A stretch of DNA of 50,754 nucleotides from Microvirga massiliensis (GCF_001006805.1 NZ_LN811358.1:164113-214866); one strand, 5' to 3'. Counted from the first letter of the stretch, positions 33,501 to 42,654 are shown. Made by a program: numbers and translations. Notes: a model not told the origin generated them from the sequence alone.

Positions 33501-33926
33501 TCAGCGGAACTCACGCCCGTTCCACCGCAACGCGTCCGGCGCTCCACCCTGGGCATGCAAATGGATCGCCGGGATCCGGTCGTCACCGACCTCGACGCCG
33601 GCTCCGAGTATTTCGCGCTGGAGCTTCAGCAGCGCACCGCGCCGGATTTAGATGTTCACCGGGCAGACCTGTGCGCCGCAGAAGCTGCTCCGTCTCCAGG
33701 GTGCGCCGCCGGTGCAGGAAATGCCTTCGTGGCTGATGATGAGGTCGGCCCTGCCGTCGCCGATGAGATCCCGTTCGATGACAGCGCGGGGATCAATCTT
33801 CCCCTCCATGCCATCGCAAGCCTCGTTGATCTGCACACGAACCAGGAACTCCGCGGCCCTGGAACGGGCCGCAGCCGGTGTGGCGAGGAGCGCGAGGATG
33901 GCTGCAAAGACGAGCGGAGGTGACAT
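33501..33926 (-). pseudogene. Exported conserved protein split by one in-frame TAA
   Basis: From the ATG at 33926 a signal peptide (ending TPAAA) leads into a domain with INEACDGMEGKIDPRAVIERDLIGDG and FCGAQVCPVNI, then a TAA at 33648-33650. The frame continues without any other change for 48 codons (IRRGALLKLQREILG, PAIHLHAQGGAPDALRWNG) to a TGA at 33501-33503. In similar rhizobial proteins I recall an aromatic residue at the position of the TAA (TAT/TAC to TAA would be one base). So this is either a recent pseudogene, a sequencing error, or a readthrough case. Function unknown; the extended protein would be 141 residues plus the stop position. Confidence 0.65.
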
Positions 33927-34095
33927 GCCGGCAAGTCCCCGTGCCTGAATGCGTCACCATAGTCGCCCTGCAGGATGGATCGGTAAATCCTGCGCCGGGC
34001 GTACTTCCGCGAAGAGCGTGCTACCGCGTTCGCGGGCCCGAGGCCCTTCCGAAGGGGATCGCGGCCTCGCCGGAGCGGCGAATAATGTCCCGCCG

Positions 34096-35193
34096 TCAGT
34101 TTGCGAAGCGGAAGTGCAGGACGTCGCCGTCCTGCACTTGATACTCCTTGCCTTCGAGCCGGAGCTTGCCGGCATCCCGGGCGCCGGCCTCGCCCTTCAG
34201 TCCGACGTAATCGGAATAGGCGATCGTCTCGGCCCGGATAAAGCCTTTCTCGAAGTCCGTGTGAATCACGCCGGCGGCCTGCGGCGCGCGCGTGCCGCGC
34301 GTCACGGTCCAGGCACGCGCCTCCTTGGGGCCTACGGTGAAGTAGGTGATCAGGCCCAGGAGTTCGTAACCGGCGCGGATCACACGGTTGAGCCCCGGCT
34401 CCGATAGCCCGATGGCATCGAGATAGTCACGCTGCTCGGAGAGAGGCAGAACCGCGATCTCGCTCTCGATCTTCGCGGAAACCAAGACAGCTTTGGCGCC
34501 TTCCTCCGCCGCGCGAGCAAAGACCTGTTGAGAAAACGTGTTGCCCTGATCCGCGGAAGCCTCGTCGACGTTGCAGACATAGAGGACCGGCTTCGCCGTC
34601 AGCAGACCCAGCATCTCGAACAGCCGTTCCTCTTCGGGCTTGCGCTCGACCATCCGCGCCGGCTTTCCATCCCGCAGATAGGGAAGGGTGCGCTCGACGA
34701 GAGCGAGCGTGTCCTTCGCTTCCTTGTCATTGCCGCGCGCCTTTTTCTCGAGCGCTGTCACCCGGCGCTCGAGGCTTTCGAGATCGGCTAGCATCAGCTC
34801 GGTCTCGATCGTCTCGATATCGGCGATCGGGTCGATCCGACCCTCGACGTGCGTGACGTCGCTATCCTCGAAACAGCGCACCACATGCGCGATCGCATCG
34901 ACCTCGCGGATATTGGCGAGGAACTGGTTGCCGAGGCCCTCGCCCTTGGAAGCGCCGCGCACGAGGCCGGCGATATCCACGAAGGTAAGGCGGGTCGGGA
35001 TGATCTGTGCCGATCCGGCAATCCCCGCGAGGGCCTCGAGGCGGTCATCCGGCACCGCGACATCGCCGACATTCGGCTCGATGGTGCAGAACGGATAATT
35101 CGCAGCCTGCGCTGCGGCTGTTTGGGTCAGCGCGTTGAAAAGCGTCGATTTGCCGACATTCGGCAGGCCGACGATGCCCATCTTGAAACCCAT
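34096..35193 (-). CDS. ychF: Redox-regulated ATPase YchF (Obg-like)
   Basis: This 365-residue translation-associated P-loop protein belongs to the Obg family but binds ATP. The P loop GLPNVGKST is at residues 9-17, FVDIAGLVRGASKGEGLGNQFL follows, and the specificity motif NVDE replaces the NKxD of GTPases. The C-terminal TGS domain is seen in TVGPKEARAWTV and DFEKGFIRAET. YchF binds ribosomes and affects stress responses. I start at 35193, with AAGGAG 8 bp upstream. It follows pth by 66 bp, probably one transcript rplY-pth-ychF. Confidence 0.96.
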   Translation of the reverse strand: MGFKMGIVGLPNVGKSTLFNALTQTAAAQAANYPFCTIEPNVGDVAVPDDRLEALAGIAGSAQIIPTRLTFVDIAGLVRGASKGEGLGNQFLANIREVDAIAHVVRCFEDSDVTHVEGRIDPIADIETIETELMLADLESLERRVTALEKKARGNDKEAKDTLALVERTLPYLRDGKPARMVERKPEEERLFEMLGLLTAKPVLYVCNVDEASADQGNTFSQQVFARAAEEGAKAVLVSAKIESEIAVLPLSEQRDYLDAIGLSEPGLNRVIRAGYELLGLITYFTVGPKEARAWTVTRGTRAPQAAGVIHTDFEKGFIRAETIAYSDYVGLKGEAGARDAGKLRLEGKEYQVQDGDVLHFRFAN

Positions 35194-35259
35194 CTCATTG
35201 CTCCTTCGGCTGCCGCTCACCCGTTCCCGCTGCTCGTCATCGAGCCGGAGGGGAGGGCG

Positions 35260-35883
35260 CTAATTCTTGTCGTCGGCGGCTTTCTCGCCGGGCCGCTTCA
35301 CATCGGTCCAGCCGCGCGCTTCCATGGCGAGGTGGACGCGGTTTTGAAATTGAGCGTCCTGGCCCGCGGCCAGGAGTTCCGCTTCCTCTGCCACAGCCCG
35401 GCAGAGGTCCTCGACCCACGGCTCCTCCGCCTTCCCGAAATCGCCCAGCACATAGGAATGCACGATGTCCTTGTGGCCGGGATGACCGATGCCGAGGCGA
35501 ACGCGGCGGTAGTCGTTTCCGCAATGCGCCGTGATCGAACGCAGTCCATTGTGACCGGAATTCCCGCCTCCGACCTTCACCCGCAGCTTCGCGGGGCGCA
35601 GGTCGAGCTCGTCGTAAAACACGGTCGTCTCCGCGAGCGATATCTTGAAGAACCGCATCGCCTCCGCCACTGACCGCCCGGATTCGTTCATGTAGGTCTC
35701 GGGCTTGAGAATGAGAACGCGTTCTCCCCCGAGGCTCACTTCCGTCACCTGGCCCTGGAAGCGGCTCCGCCATGGCGAAGCCCGATGAAACCGGGCGATC
35801 GCATCGACGGCCATGAAGCCGATATTGTGACGGTTTCGGGCGTATCGGCTTCCGGGATTCCCGAGTCCGACGAAAAGCTGCAT
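35260..35883 (-). CDS. pth: Peptidyl-tRNA hydrolase
   Basis: This 207-residue enzyme frees tRNA from prematurely released peptidyl-tRNA. GLGNPGSRYARNRHNIGF carries the catalytic His (H19, matching E. coli H20) and the conserved Asn residues; ILKPETYMNESG, DELDL and SGHNGLRSI with RLGIGHPG follow. The extra C-terminal tail is Lys/Asp-rich. It lies between rplY and ychF in the usual alphaproteobacterial order; hairpins in the gap to rplY may tune its expression. Confidence 0.96.
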   Translation of the reverse strand: MQLFVGLGNPGSRYARNRHNIGFMAVDAIARFHRASPWRSRFQGQVTEVSLGGERVLILKPETYMNESGRSVAEAMRFFKISLAETTVFYDELDLRPAKLRVKVGGGNSGHNGLRSITAHCGNDYRRVRLGIGHPGHKDIVHSYVLGDFGKAEEPWVEDLCRAVAEEAELLAAGQDAQFQNRVHLAMEARGWTDVKRPGEKAADDKN

Positions 35884-35902
35884 CGCGAGTGGCCTGACAG
35901 TG

Positions 35903-35956
35903 AAACGCTCCGGCCTTGCGGTCGGAGCGCCGGAATGGGCCGGGCTTTGCCCGGCC
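35903..35956 (-). terminator. Two tandem hairpins between rplY and pth
   Basis: In the direction of transcription, GGCCGGGC-TTT/AAA-GCCCGGCC (35938-35956) comes first, then CGCTCCG (35923-35929) pairing with CGGAGCG (35906-35912), followed by TTT at 35903-35905. They lie between the rplY stop and the pth start and could end the rplY transcript partly, leaving lower pth and ychF expression. Confidence 0.65.
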
Positions 35957-35976
35957 TCTCGCGCCTCAGGCCCTGA

Positions 35977-36600
35977 TCAAGCCTTGGCCGGCGCTGCGGC
36001 AGCGGCAGCCTCCGCGGCTGCGGGCTCCTCTTCCTGCATGCCGGACGGCGGCACGACCGTCACGAGGGTGACGTTCTCCGTCGAGACCGGCCGCACACCT
36101 TCGGGAAGGGTGATGTTCTCGAGATGGATCGTCCCGCCGATGTCGAGATCGGCCACCGACGCCTCGATGAAATCCGGGATCGCATCCGGGGGAGCCATGA
36201 GCTCGACGGCGTGCCCCACGACCTGCAGCGTGCCGCCGCGCTTGATGCCAGGGCTCTTGTCCTGGCCGACGACACGGACCGGAACGACCACCCTGATGGA
36301 CTTGCCTTCGGCCAAGCGAAGGAAATCGACATGCACGGGGAAATCCTTGACCGGATCGAGCTGGTAGTCGCGCGGAATCGCGCGGGTCTTGTGGCCGTCG
36401 ACGTCGATCTCGAAGACCGTCGTGAGAAACTGACCGGCGAAGATCAGCTGCTTCGTCTGGTTGGAATCGAGAGAGATCGACTGGGCGGGCTCACCGCCTC
36501 CATAGATGACGGCGGGAACGCGGCCCTGGCGACGAACGGCCCGGGCGGCCCCCTTGCCAGCCCGGTCGCGCGCCACGGCCTGGAGCTGCTTTGCACTCAT
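35977..36600 (-). CDS. rplY: 50S ribosomal protein L25/general stress protein Ctc
   Basis: This 207-residue protein is of the long (TL5/Ctc) form: an N-terminal L25 domain binding 5S rRNA (AVARDRAGKGAARAVRRQGRVPAVIYGGG) and a C-terminal beta domain (VEVPVRVVGQ-like, here VVVPVRVVGQDKSPGIKRGG; HAVELMAPPDAIPDFIEASV). The end is an Ala/Glu-rich tail. AAGGA precedes the ATG. It begins the rplY-pth-ychF group and follows prs on the same strand with a hairpin between. Confidence 0.95.
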   Translation of the reverse strand: MSAKQLQAVARDRAGKGAARAVRRQGRVPAVIYGGGEPAQSISLDSNQTKQLIFAGQFLTTVFEIDVDGHKTRAIPRDYQLDPVKDFPVHVDFLRLAEGKSIRVVVPVRVVGQDKSPGIKRGGTLQVVGHAVELMAPPDAIPDFIEASVADLDIGGTIHLENITLPEGVRPVSTENVTLVTVVPPSGMQEEEPAAAEAAAAAAPAKA

Positions 36601-36626
36601 GGTCGTGGTCCTTCTGTATGATGCAA

Positions 36627-36653
36627 AAGCCGAAGGCCGCCTCTCGGCGGCCT
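36627..36653 (-). terminator. Hairpin with T tract just upstream of rplY
   Basis: AGGCCGCC (36634-36641) pairs with GGCGGCCT (36646-36653), loop TCTC; on the minus strand it is followed by a TTCGGCTTTT sequence. It is 26 bp upstream of the rplY ATG, so it may end the prs transcript or act as an attenuator in the rplY leader. Confidence 0.7.
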
Positions 36654-36827
36654 CATCGGCGGCGCGCCCGAGCCTCCAAGGGTGTCAGACGAGCGCTGCG
36701 GGCTTATAGGCGAAAAAGGGCCGGTGGAGCAAGACATTCGCCTGCGTCACATGCCGCCCAGGATTCGGAGATCTTCTGCCCTGCTCTCCCGACGGTCGCG
36801 GATGCGGAGTGCCCCTCGGCAGCGAAA

Positions 36828-37760
36828 TCAGTCGAACAGGCTTGAAACCGAACTCTCCGTCGCCGTCCGGCCGATCGCTTCGCCGATGAGAGGCGCGATC
36901 GAGATCACGCGGATGTTGCGGGCGACCTTGACGGCCTCGGTCGGCTGGATCGAATCCGTGATCACCAGTTCCTTCAGATTGGAATTCGCGATCCGCGACA
37001 CGGCTCCTCCGGAGAGTACCCCGTGGGTGATGTAGGCGTAGACCTCCCGGGCCCCATGTTTCAGGAGCGCGTCCGCTGCATTCACGAGGGTGCCGCCGGA
37101 ATCGACGATATCGTCCACGAGAATGCAGGATCGCCCGCTCACGTCGCCGATGATGTTCATCACCTCGGATTCGCCCGGCCTTTCGCGGCGCTTGTCGACG
37201 ATCGCGAGTGGGGCGTCGATGCGCTTGGCGAGGGCGCGGGCGCGCACTACGCCGCCGACATCCGGCGACACCACCATGCGGGCGCCGCCATCCATGCGCT
37301 CCTTGATGTCGCGCACCATCACGGGCGCCGCGAAGAGATTGTCGGTCGGGATGTCGAAAAAGCCCTGGATCTGGCCCGCGTGGAGATCGAGCGTGAGCAC
37401 GCGGTCCGCCCCGGCATGGGTCACCAGGTTTGCGACGAGCTTGGCCGAAATCGGTGTGCGAGGGCCGGGTTTCCGGTCCTGCCGCGCATAGCCGAAATAC
37501 GGGATCACGGCCGTGATGCGCCGGGCCGATGAGCGGCGCAGGGCATCGGTGATGATCAGCAACTCCATGAGGTGATCATTGGCCGGGAACGAAGTCGACT
37601 GGATGACGAAGACGTCCTCGCCGCGCACGTTCTCCTGGATCTCGACAAACACCTCCATGTCCGCGAACCGCCTCACCTGACACTTGGCGAGAGGAAGGTC
37701 GAGATAAGCGGAGATGGCCTCCGCGAGCGGACGGTTGGAGTTACCCGCGACGAGTTTCAT
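36828..37760 (-). CDS. prs: Ribose-phosphate pyrophosphokinase
   Basis: This 310-residue enzyme makes PRPP from ribose-5-phosphate and ATP for purine, pyrimidine, His and Trp synthesis. Present are MKLVAGNSNRPLAEAI, QENVRGEDVFVIQST, PYFGYARQDRK, the DLHAGQIQGFF loop and the PRPP-binding CILVDDIVDSGGT. I start at the Met at 37760 (AAGG upstream), which gives exactly the usual 310 residues; the frame is open 16 codons further. It supplies the PRPP used by Apt at 28 kb. Confidence 0.97.
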   Translation of the reverse strand: MKLVAGNSNRPLAEAISAYLDLPLAKCQVRRFADMEVFVEIQENVRGEDVFVIQSTSFPANDHLMELLIITDALRRSSARRITAVIPYFGYARQDRKPGPRTPISAKLVANLVTHAGADRVLTLDLHAGQIQGFFDIPTDNLFAAPVMVRDIKERMDGGARMVVSPDVGGVVRARALAKRIDAPLAIVDKRRERPGESEVMNIIGDVSGRSCILVDDIVDSGGTLVNAADALLKHGAREVYAYITHGVLSGGAVSRIANSNLKELVITDSIQPTEAVKVARNIRVISIAPLIGEAIGRTATESSVSSLFD

Positions 37761-37894
37761 ACTGACCTTTGGCGTGGTGACGAGCAGAGTCCCGAGCCAC
37801 ACGATCATGGGCGCCGGCGCCCCGGGCGCGGCGGTCTTAGCAGCGTTGGCAAATCGTCACAATACGATCCGCGGAAGCACGCGCAGCGTTGTTG

Positions 37895-38431
37895 TCACGG
37901 GGCGGCATAGCTCAGGGCCGAGTCGGGCGCCATCCCATCGGACCCGGCGAGTGCGACTTCCGTCCTGGTCTCGGCGAGGAACGAAGCGATCTCCGCCATG
38001 CTCTCGCCTGCAAGCTTGGCGAGAGCCTCCCTGTCGAGTTCATCCCACATTCTCGTCGAGCGAGCCTCGAGGGTGCTGGTGCCGGAGACACGCCTGGCGC
38101 GCCGCTTCTGCGCGTCGAACACGTCCCAGACATAGGCCAGCTCTGGCTTCCCGGCTGCGCTCGTCTCGGCCGTGAGATAACCCCTGATGCGAAAGCGGAC
38201 CGGCGAGCCGTCCGTCACGAGCCTGACGTCGTTCCGGGCCGCGGCCGAAGCAAGCTCGTCCACGATGGCGGCCAGGATCGGCTCGGGAGGACCATCGATG
38301 CTCTCGACCGTCAGTGGCGTGCCATCGAGCGACGATGTCAGGCTGGCGAAACTGGCGGTGCCATTGCTCTGGCACCCTGCCAATCCGATGCCGAGCACAG
38401 CCAGGATCAGCCCTTCTCGCAACGTCACCAC
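37895..38431 (-). CDS. Predicted lipoprotein
   Basis: This 178-residue protein has a short signal peptide ending in the lipobox GLAGC (Cys20) and a mature part with IDGPPEPILAAIVDELASAA, RFRIRGYLTAE and AYVWDVFDAQKRRA. The pattern recalls conserved rhizobial lipoproteins of unknown function with a beta-rich domain ending in an alpha helix (LAGESMAEIASFLAE). The start is a GTG with GGGAGGG upstream. It lies 134 bp upstream of prs. Confidence 0.72.
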   Translation of the reverse strand: MVTLREGLILAVLGIGLAGCQSNGTASFASLTSSLDGTPLTVESIDGPPEPILAAIVDELASAAARNDVRLVTDGSPVRFRIRGYLTAETSAAGKPELAYVWDVFDAQKRRARRVSGTSTLEARSTRMWDELDREALAKLAGESMAEIASFLAETRTEVALAGSDGMAPDSALSYAAP

Positions 38432-38583
38432 GCCCCCCTCCCGCAGCGACTCGGTTAAGCGCCGTTAACGTTTCTACAAGGATCGCACGGGCAGTCGAGG
38501 GGCTTGGCGCTTCCTGGCATCAAAAATCATGGCAGACCGGACGATGGTGGCCCGAAAGGGAAACATCATTCGCGAAGGGGCGA

Positions 38584-39735
38584 CTAACGAACCGCGAGCT
38601 CGAGGCTCGGCAGCGTCACGGGCTCGGCCCCATGCTCGGACACGATGGAGGTCCTGCCGAGGCACATCGCCGTTCCGGACTCGGAATCCATCAGGATCAT
38701 GTGGGCGAAGAGCACCATTCCGGGTTCGATCACCCAAGGATTGCCCTCGTAGAACATCGGCCAGTCCATCCAGGACGGGGTGAATTTCGCGCCAAGGGAG
38801 TAGCCGCATGCATTGAGGCGGTGCTCCGACATGCCCTGCTCGGCGAAGACACGCGCGTGAGCGGCGAAAATATCTCCCGCTGTCCGTCCGGGCTTCATCT
38901 CGGCCTCGCAGGCCAGGAGAGCCTCCCGTGCGGCCTGATGATAGGCGAGATGCTGAGGCCGCGGCTCACCGACGACCGCCGTTCGCATGATCGCTGCATG
39001 GTAGTGGCGAAACACTCCGGCGAACTCGAGCGTGATCTGGTCGGTGGCGTCGAGGCGCCGGCGTCCGGCCTTGTACCGGCACAGAAGCGCGTCGCGCCCC
39101 GAGCCGATGATGAACTCGTTTCCCGGATAATCGCCGCCGGCCGAGAAGATCGCCGCATGCTGCGCCGCGAGGATTTCACCCTCGTCGGCGCCTGCGCGGA
39201 TGCGGGCGAGAGCTGCTTCGTCGGCCAGATCTGCGAGGCGGCCCGCCTCGCGCACATAGGCGAGCTCCGCCGGCGACTTCACGGCGCGCAGGCGCGTGAC
39301 GATATCGGAGGCGTCGACGAGCGGAGCAAAACCCTCGAAGGCGGCCTGGAGCTTGAAACCGTTCGAAGCGACGAGGCCATACGACTCGTATTCGACACCG
39401 ATCGTGCAGCCTGCGAGGCCGAGTTCCGCGGCGAGCGTGCGGAGGTCGACAGCCGGATTTGCACCGGCGGAATCCTTCCAGACACGGATGTCGGCGATGG
39501 TGGATGTATGACGCGCCTGCCGCAGATCCGCCGAGCGGGTCAGAAGCGCCATCTGCCCGTCGGCTTTCAGCACGAGCGACTGGAAGAAGCAGAAGCCGAA
39601 GGTGTCGTAGCCGGTCAGCCAGTACATCGATTCCTGCTGGAAGAGTAGCATGGCGTCGAGGCGGCGCTCCTGCATCGCGGCAAGAAGAGCGTCCCGTCGA
39701 CGGTCGAATTCGGCAGGTTCGAAATGCAGAGCCAT
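38584..39735 (-). CDS. M24 (Xaa-Pro peptidase/creatinase-like) protein with degenerate metal ligands
   Basis: This 383-residue protein has the pita-bread layout: an N-terminal domain (residues 1-130, MYWLTGYDTFGF) and a C-terminal M24 domain. Of the five metal ligands of PepP-type enzymes only the Glu in VIEPGM is obvious: the first Asp is Glu (ITLEFAG), the second Asp is Ala (HAAIMRT), the His block is GYSLGAKF, and the last Glu is in a LGRTSIV stretch. That points to a metal-independent creatinase- or DoeA (ectoine hydrolase)-like hydrolase rather than an aminopeptidase. No ectoine or creatine genes are beside it. The substrate is unknown. Confidence 0.8.
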   Translation of the reverse strand: MALHFEPAEFDRRRDALLAAMQERRLDAMLLFQQESMYWLTGYDTFGFCFFQSLVLKADGQMALLTRSADLRQARHTSTIADIRVWKDSAGANPAVDLRTLAAELGLAGCTIGVEYESYGLVASNGFKLQAAFEGFAPLVDASDIVTRLRAVKSPAELAYVREAGRLADLADEAALARIRAGADEGEILAAQHAAIFSAGGDYPGNEFIIGSGRDALLCRYKAGRRRLDATDQITLEFAGVFRHYHAAIMRTAVVGEPRPQHLAYHQAAREALLACEAEMKPGRTAGDIFAAHARVFAEQGMSEHRLNACGYSLGAKFTPSWMDWPMFYEGNPWVIEPGMVLFAHMILMDSESGTAMCLGRTSIVSEHGAEPVTLPSLELAVR

Positions 39736-39871
39736 GGTGGAGACCTCTCAAGGCGAGATCGGTCTGCACCATGTCGGGAGGACAGGGTCAAGAATGACGA
39801 GCCCCGGAGGGTGCGATCTCGGGCTCTCTGTCGCTCTTTCTTCCGGATTCAGGGTCTCCTAAATCACAGCG

Positions 39872-41917
39872 ATGAGTCGTTCATCGAGCCCCAGCCTGCC
39901 CGGGCGCAGCACCGGCAATGATGTGCCGCCGGAAGTCCTCCAGGAGGACGACGATGAGGTCGTCGCGCTCGAGGAGGGTTCCGATGTCGAGTTCGACCTC
40001 GAGGCAAATCCCGGATCGATTCAGCGCGGCACCGAGGTCATCAAGCGTTTCTGGTCGACGCTTCCGAACGCTCCCGGCGTCTATCGGATGATCGACGAGA
40101 AGGGGGACGTCCTCTACGTTGGGAAAGCCAAGAGCCTGAAGAACCGCGTCGGCTCCTATGCCCGCGGCCAGGCCCATTCGAATCGTATCGCCCGGATGAT
40201 CGGCGAAACGGCCAGCATGGAATTCGTCACCACGGCAACGGAGACCGAGGCGCTCCTGCTCGAAGCGAATCTCATCAAGCAGCTGCGCCCACGCTACAAT
40301 GTTCTCCTGCGCGACGATAAATCGCTTCCCTACATCCTGCTGACGGGGGATCATCCGGCGCCGCAGATCGTGAAACATCGCGGCGCGCGGAAACGGAAGG
40401 GAGATTACTTCGGGCCATTCGCGAGCGTCTGGGCCGTTAACCGGACGGTGAATGCCCTGCAACGCGCCTTCCTTCTGCGGTCGTGCAACGATTCCTATTT
40501 CGAGAACCGTACCCGGCCCTGTCTTCTCTTTCAGATCAAGCGCTGCTCGGGGCCCTGCACGGGGGAGATCTCGAGCGAGGATTACGCGGGGCTCGTCGCC
40601 GAGGCGCGTGCCTTCCTCACGGGCAAGTCGAATGCCGTGAAGGAGAGGATCACCGCCGAGATGCAGTCGGCGGCGGAGGCGCTCGAGTTCGAGGCCGCCG
40701 CGCGCCACCGGGACAGGCTGGCGGCGCTCTCGGCGATCCAGGGCGTTCAGGGCATCAACACGCAGAGTGTCGCGGAAGCCGATGTCTTTGCGATCGACGA
40801 GCAGGCCGGGCAGTTCTGCGTGGAAGTCTTCTTCTTCCGCAACTGGCAGAACTGGGGAAACCGCGCCTATTTCCCGAAAGCCGACCGCTCGATGGCGCGC
40901 GAGGAGGTGCTCGCCTCCTTCGTGGCGCAGTTCTATGACGACAAGCCCGCGCCTGCGGTGATCCTGCTCTCGCATGATATCGAGGATGCCGAACTGCTTG
41001 CGGCCGCTCTCTCAGAACGGGCCGAAAGCCGCGTCGAAATTCATGCGCCACGACGCGGCGAGCGCCGCCAGCTCATCGACTATGCCCTGCGCAATGCGCG
41101 CGAAGCGCTCGGCCGGAGGCTCGCCGAAACGGCGTCGCAGCAGAAGCTTCTCATCGCCCTCGGCCAGGCGCTGCGCCTCCCGCGGGCGCCCCGCCGGGTC
41201 GAGGTCTACGACAACTCGCACATCATGGGGACGAGTGCCGTCGGCGCGATGATCGTCTGCGGGCCTGCCGGCTTCATGAAGCAGCACTACCGGACGTTCA
41301 ACATGCGCTCGGAGGATCTGACACCGGGCGACGATTACGCGATGATGCGCGAGATGCTGCTGCGCCGGTTCTCGCGCCTCGCCAAGGAGGCTCCTCGGGA
41401 GGAAGCCGGCGGCGACACGGAGCAGTCCGAGCAGCCCACGGACGAGACGCCCTTTCCGGCATGGCCGGACCTCGTGCTCATCGATGGCGGCAAGGGGCAG
41501 CTCGAGGCCGCGCGCGCCGCGCTTGCCGAAGCCGGCCTCGGCGAGGACCAGGTCGCCCTGGTCGGGATCGCGAAGGGGCGCGACCGGGATGCCGGCCGGG
41601 AGACCTTCTTCAAGCCCGACGAGCCGCCCTTCAAGCTGCCCCCGCGGGACCCGGCTCTCTATTTCGTGCAGCGGCTGCGCGACGAGGCGCACCGATTCGC
41701 GATCGGCGCCCACCGGGCCAAGCGCAAGCGGGAGATGACCCGCAATCCGCTGGACGAGATCGCCGGGATCGGCCCATCCCGGAAGCGGGCGCTCCTGCAC
41801 CAGTTCGGAACCGTCAAGGCCATCCAGAGCGCGGCCTTGGAGGATCTCATGAAGACCCCTGGGGTGAATGCGGCAACGGCGAGGGCTGTCTACGAGTTCT
41901 TCCACGAGCGCGGCTGA
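39872..41917 (+). CDS. uvrC: Excinuclease ABC subunit C
   Basis: This 681-residue nuclease makes both incisions in nucleotide-excision repair. An acidic N-terminal extension (about 1-55) precedes the GIY-YIG domain (APGVYRMIDEKGDVLYVGKAKSLKNR), then a Cys-rich CLLFQIKRCSGPC region, the UVR domain near residues 250-285 (AEALEFEAAARHRDRLAAL), the RNase H-like endonuclease domain (YDNSHIMGTSAVGAM, LVLIDGGKGQL) and two C-terminal helix-hairpin-helices (IAGIGPSRKRALLHQFG). The start ATG has no strong ribosome-binding site. It is followed by pgsA. Confidence 0.97.
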   Translation: MSRSSSPSLPGRSTGNDVPPEVLQEDDDEVVALEEGSDVEFDLEANPGSIQRGTEVIKRFWSTLPNAPGVYRMIDEKGDVLYVGKAKSLKNRVGSYARGQAHSNRIARMIGETASMEFVTTATETEALLLEANLIKQLRPRYNVLLRDDKSLPYILLTGDHPAPQIVKHRGARKRKGDYFGPFASVWAVNRTVNALQRAFLLRSCNDSYFENRTRPCLLFQIKRCSGPCTGEISSEDYAGLVAEARAFLTGKSNAVKERITAEMQSAAEALEFEAAARHRDRLAALSAIQGVQGINTQSVAEADVFAIDEQAGQFCVEVFFFRNWQNWGNRAYFPKADRSMAREEVLASFVAQFYDDKPAPAVILLSHDIEDAELLAAALSERAESRVEIHAPRRGERRQLIDYALRNAREALGRRLAETASQQKLLIALGQALRLPRAPRRVEVYDNSHIMGTSAVGAMIVCGPAGFMKQHYRTFNMRSEDLTPGDDYAMMREMLLRRFSRLAKEAPREEAGGDTEQSEQPTDETPFPAWPDLVLIDGGKGQLEAARAALAEAGLGEDQVALVGIAKGRDRDAGRETFFKPDEPPFKLPPRDPALYFVQRLRDEAHRFAIGAHRAKRKREMTRNPLDEIAGIGPSRKRALLHQFGTVKAIQSAALEDLMKTPGVNAATARAVYEFFHERG

Positions 41918-41990
41918 CCTGCACGCCCTGCATGGGCAAGGCTCCGGGCGAAGGTTGACGCTTGCACCCACGCGTGCTTCCTCCATCCCG

Positions 41991-42590
41991 ATGAGCACGG
42001 CAACCTCCATGCGCCGTTCGAAGGCCCTCAGCCTCCCGAACCTTCTGACCTATGGTCGGCTCGTCGCCGTTCCGGCGGTGGTCGCGCTCCTCTTCTGGCC
42101 GGAGGACACCTGGTCGCGCTGGGCGGCGCTGACGATCTTCATCCTCGCCGCAGTCACAGACTACCTCGACGGGTATTTCGCGCGCGCCTATGCCCAGCAA
42201 TCGGCGCTCGGCCGGATGCTGGATCCGATCGCCGACAAGCTCCTGGTCGCAGCCTGCCTCCTGATGTTGGTGGCGGACGAGACCATCAACGGAGTCTCGC
42301 TTTGGGCAGCGATCGTTATCCTTAGCCGCGAGATCCTCGTTTCGGGCCTGCGGGAATTCCTGGCCGAACTGAAGGTCTCGGTGCCCGTCAGCCGGGTAGC
42401 CAAATGGAAAACCACCCTCCAGCTCGTGTCGATCGGGTTCCTGATCGCCGGACCGGCCGGTGAGGCCGTTTTGCCCGGCACTATCCGAATTGGGACCGTC
42501 CTGTTCTGGGGTGCGGCGATCCTGACGATCTATACGGGTTGGGACTATCTGAAGGCTGGCCTGCACCACGTTATGGAGGATGATCATTGA
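41991..42590 (+). CDS. pgsA: CDP-diacylglycerol--glycerol-3-phosphate 3-phosphatidyltransferase
   Basis: This 199-residue membrane enzyme makes phosphatidylglycerol-phosphate from CDP-diacylglycerol. The CDP-alcohol phosphotransferase motif D-x2-DG-x2-AR-x8-G-x3-D-x3-D is complete in DYLDGYFARAYAQQSALG and LDPIADKLLV. The N-terminal SLPNLLTYGRL is typical, with about five membrane helices. The ATG at 41991 is taken; another in-frame ATG is at 42009. It lies 73 bp after uvrC, a common rhizobial neighbour. Confidence 0.95.
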   Translation: MSTATSMRRSKALSLPNLLTYGRLVAVPAVVALLFWPEDTWSRWAALTIFILAAVTDYLDGYFARAYAQQSALGRMLDPIADKLLVAACLLMLVADETINGVSLWAAIVILSREILVSGLREFLAELKVSVPVSRVAKWKTTLQLVSIGFLIAGPAGEAVLPGTIRIGTVLFWGAAILTIYTGWDYLKAGLHHVMEDDH

Positions 42591-42654
42591 TCGGGTTCGA
42601 GCCGGCTCGAGGCCGTGGAGGCCGGCGCCGGCGGCATGTGATGGAAGGTGATCG

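Noticed and set aside
37903..37945. tRNA-like string near GGGGCGGCATAGCTCAG
   Set aside because: It lies inside the C-terminal codons of the minus-strand lipoprotein gene, and no acceptor, anticodon or T-arm pairing follows.
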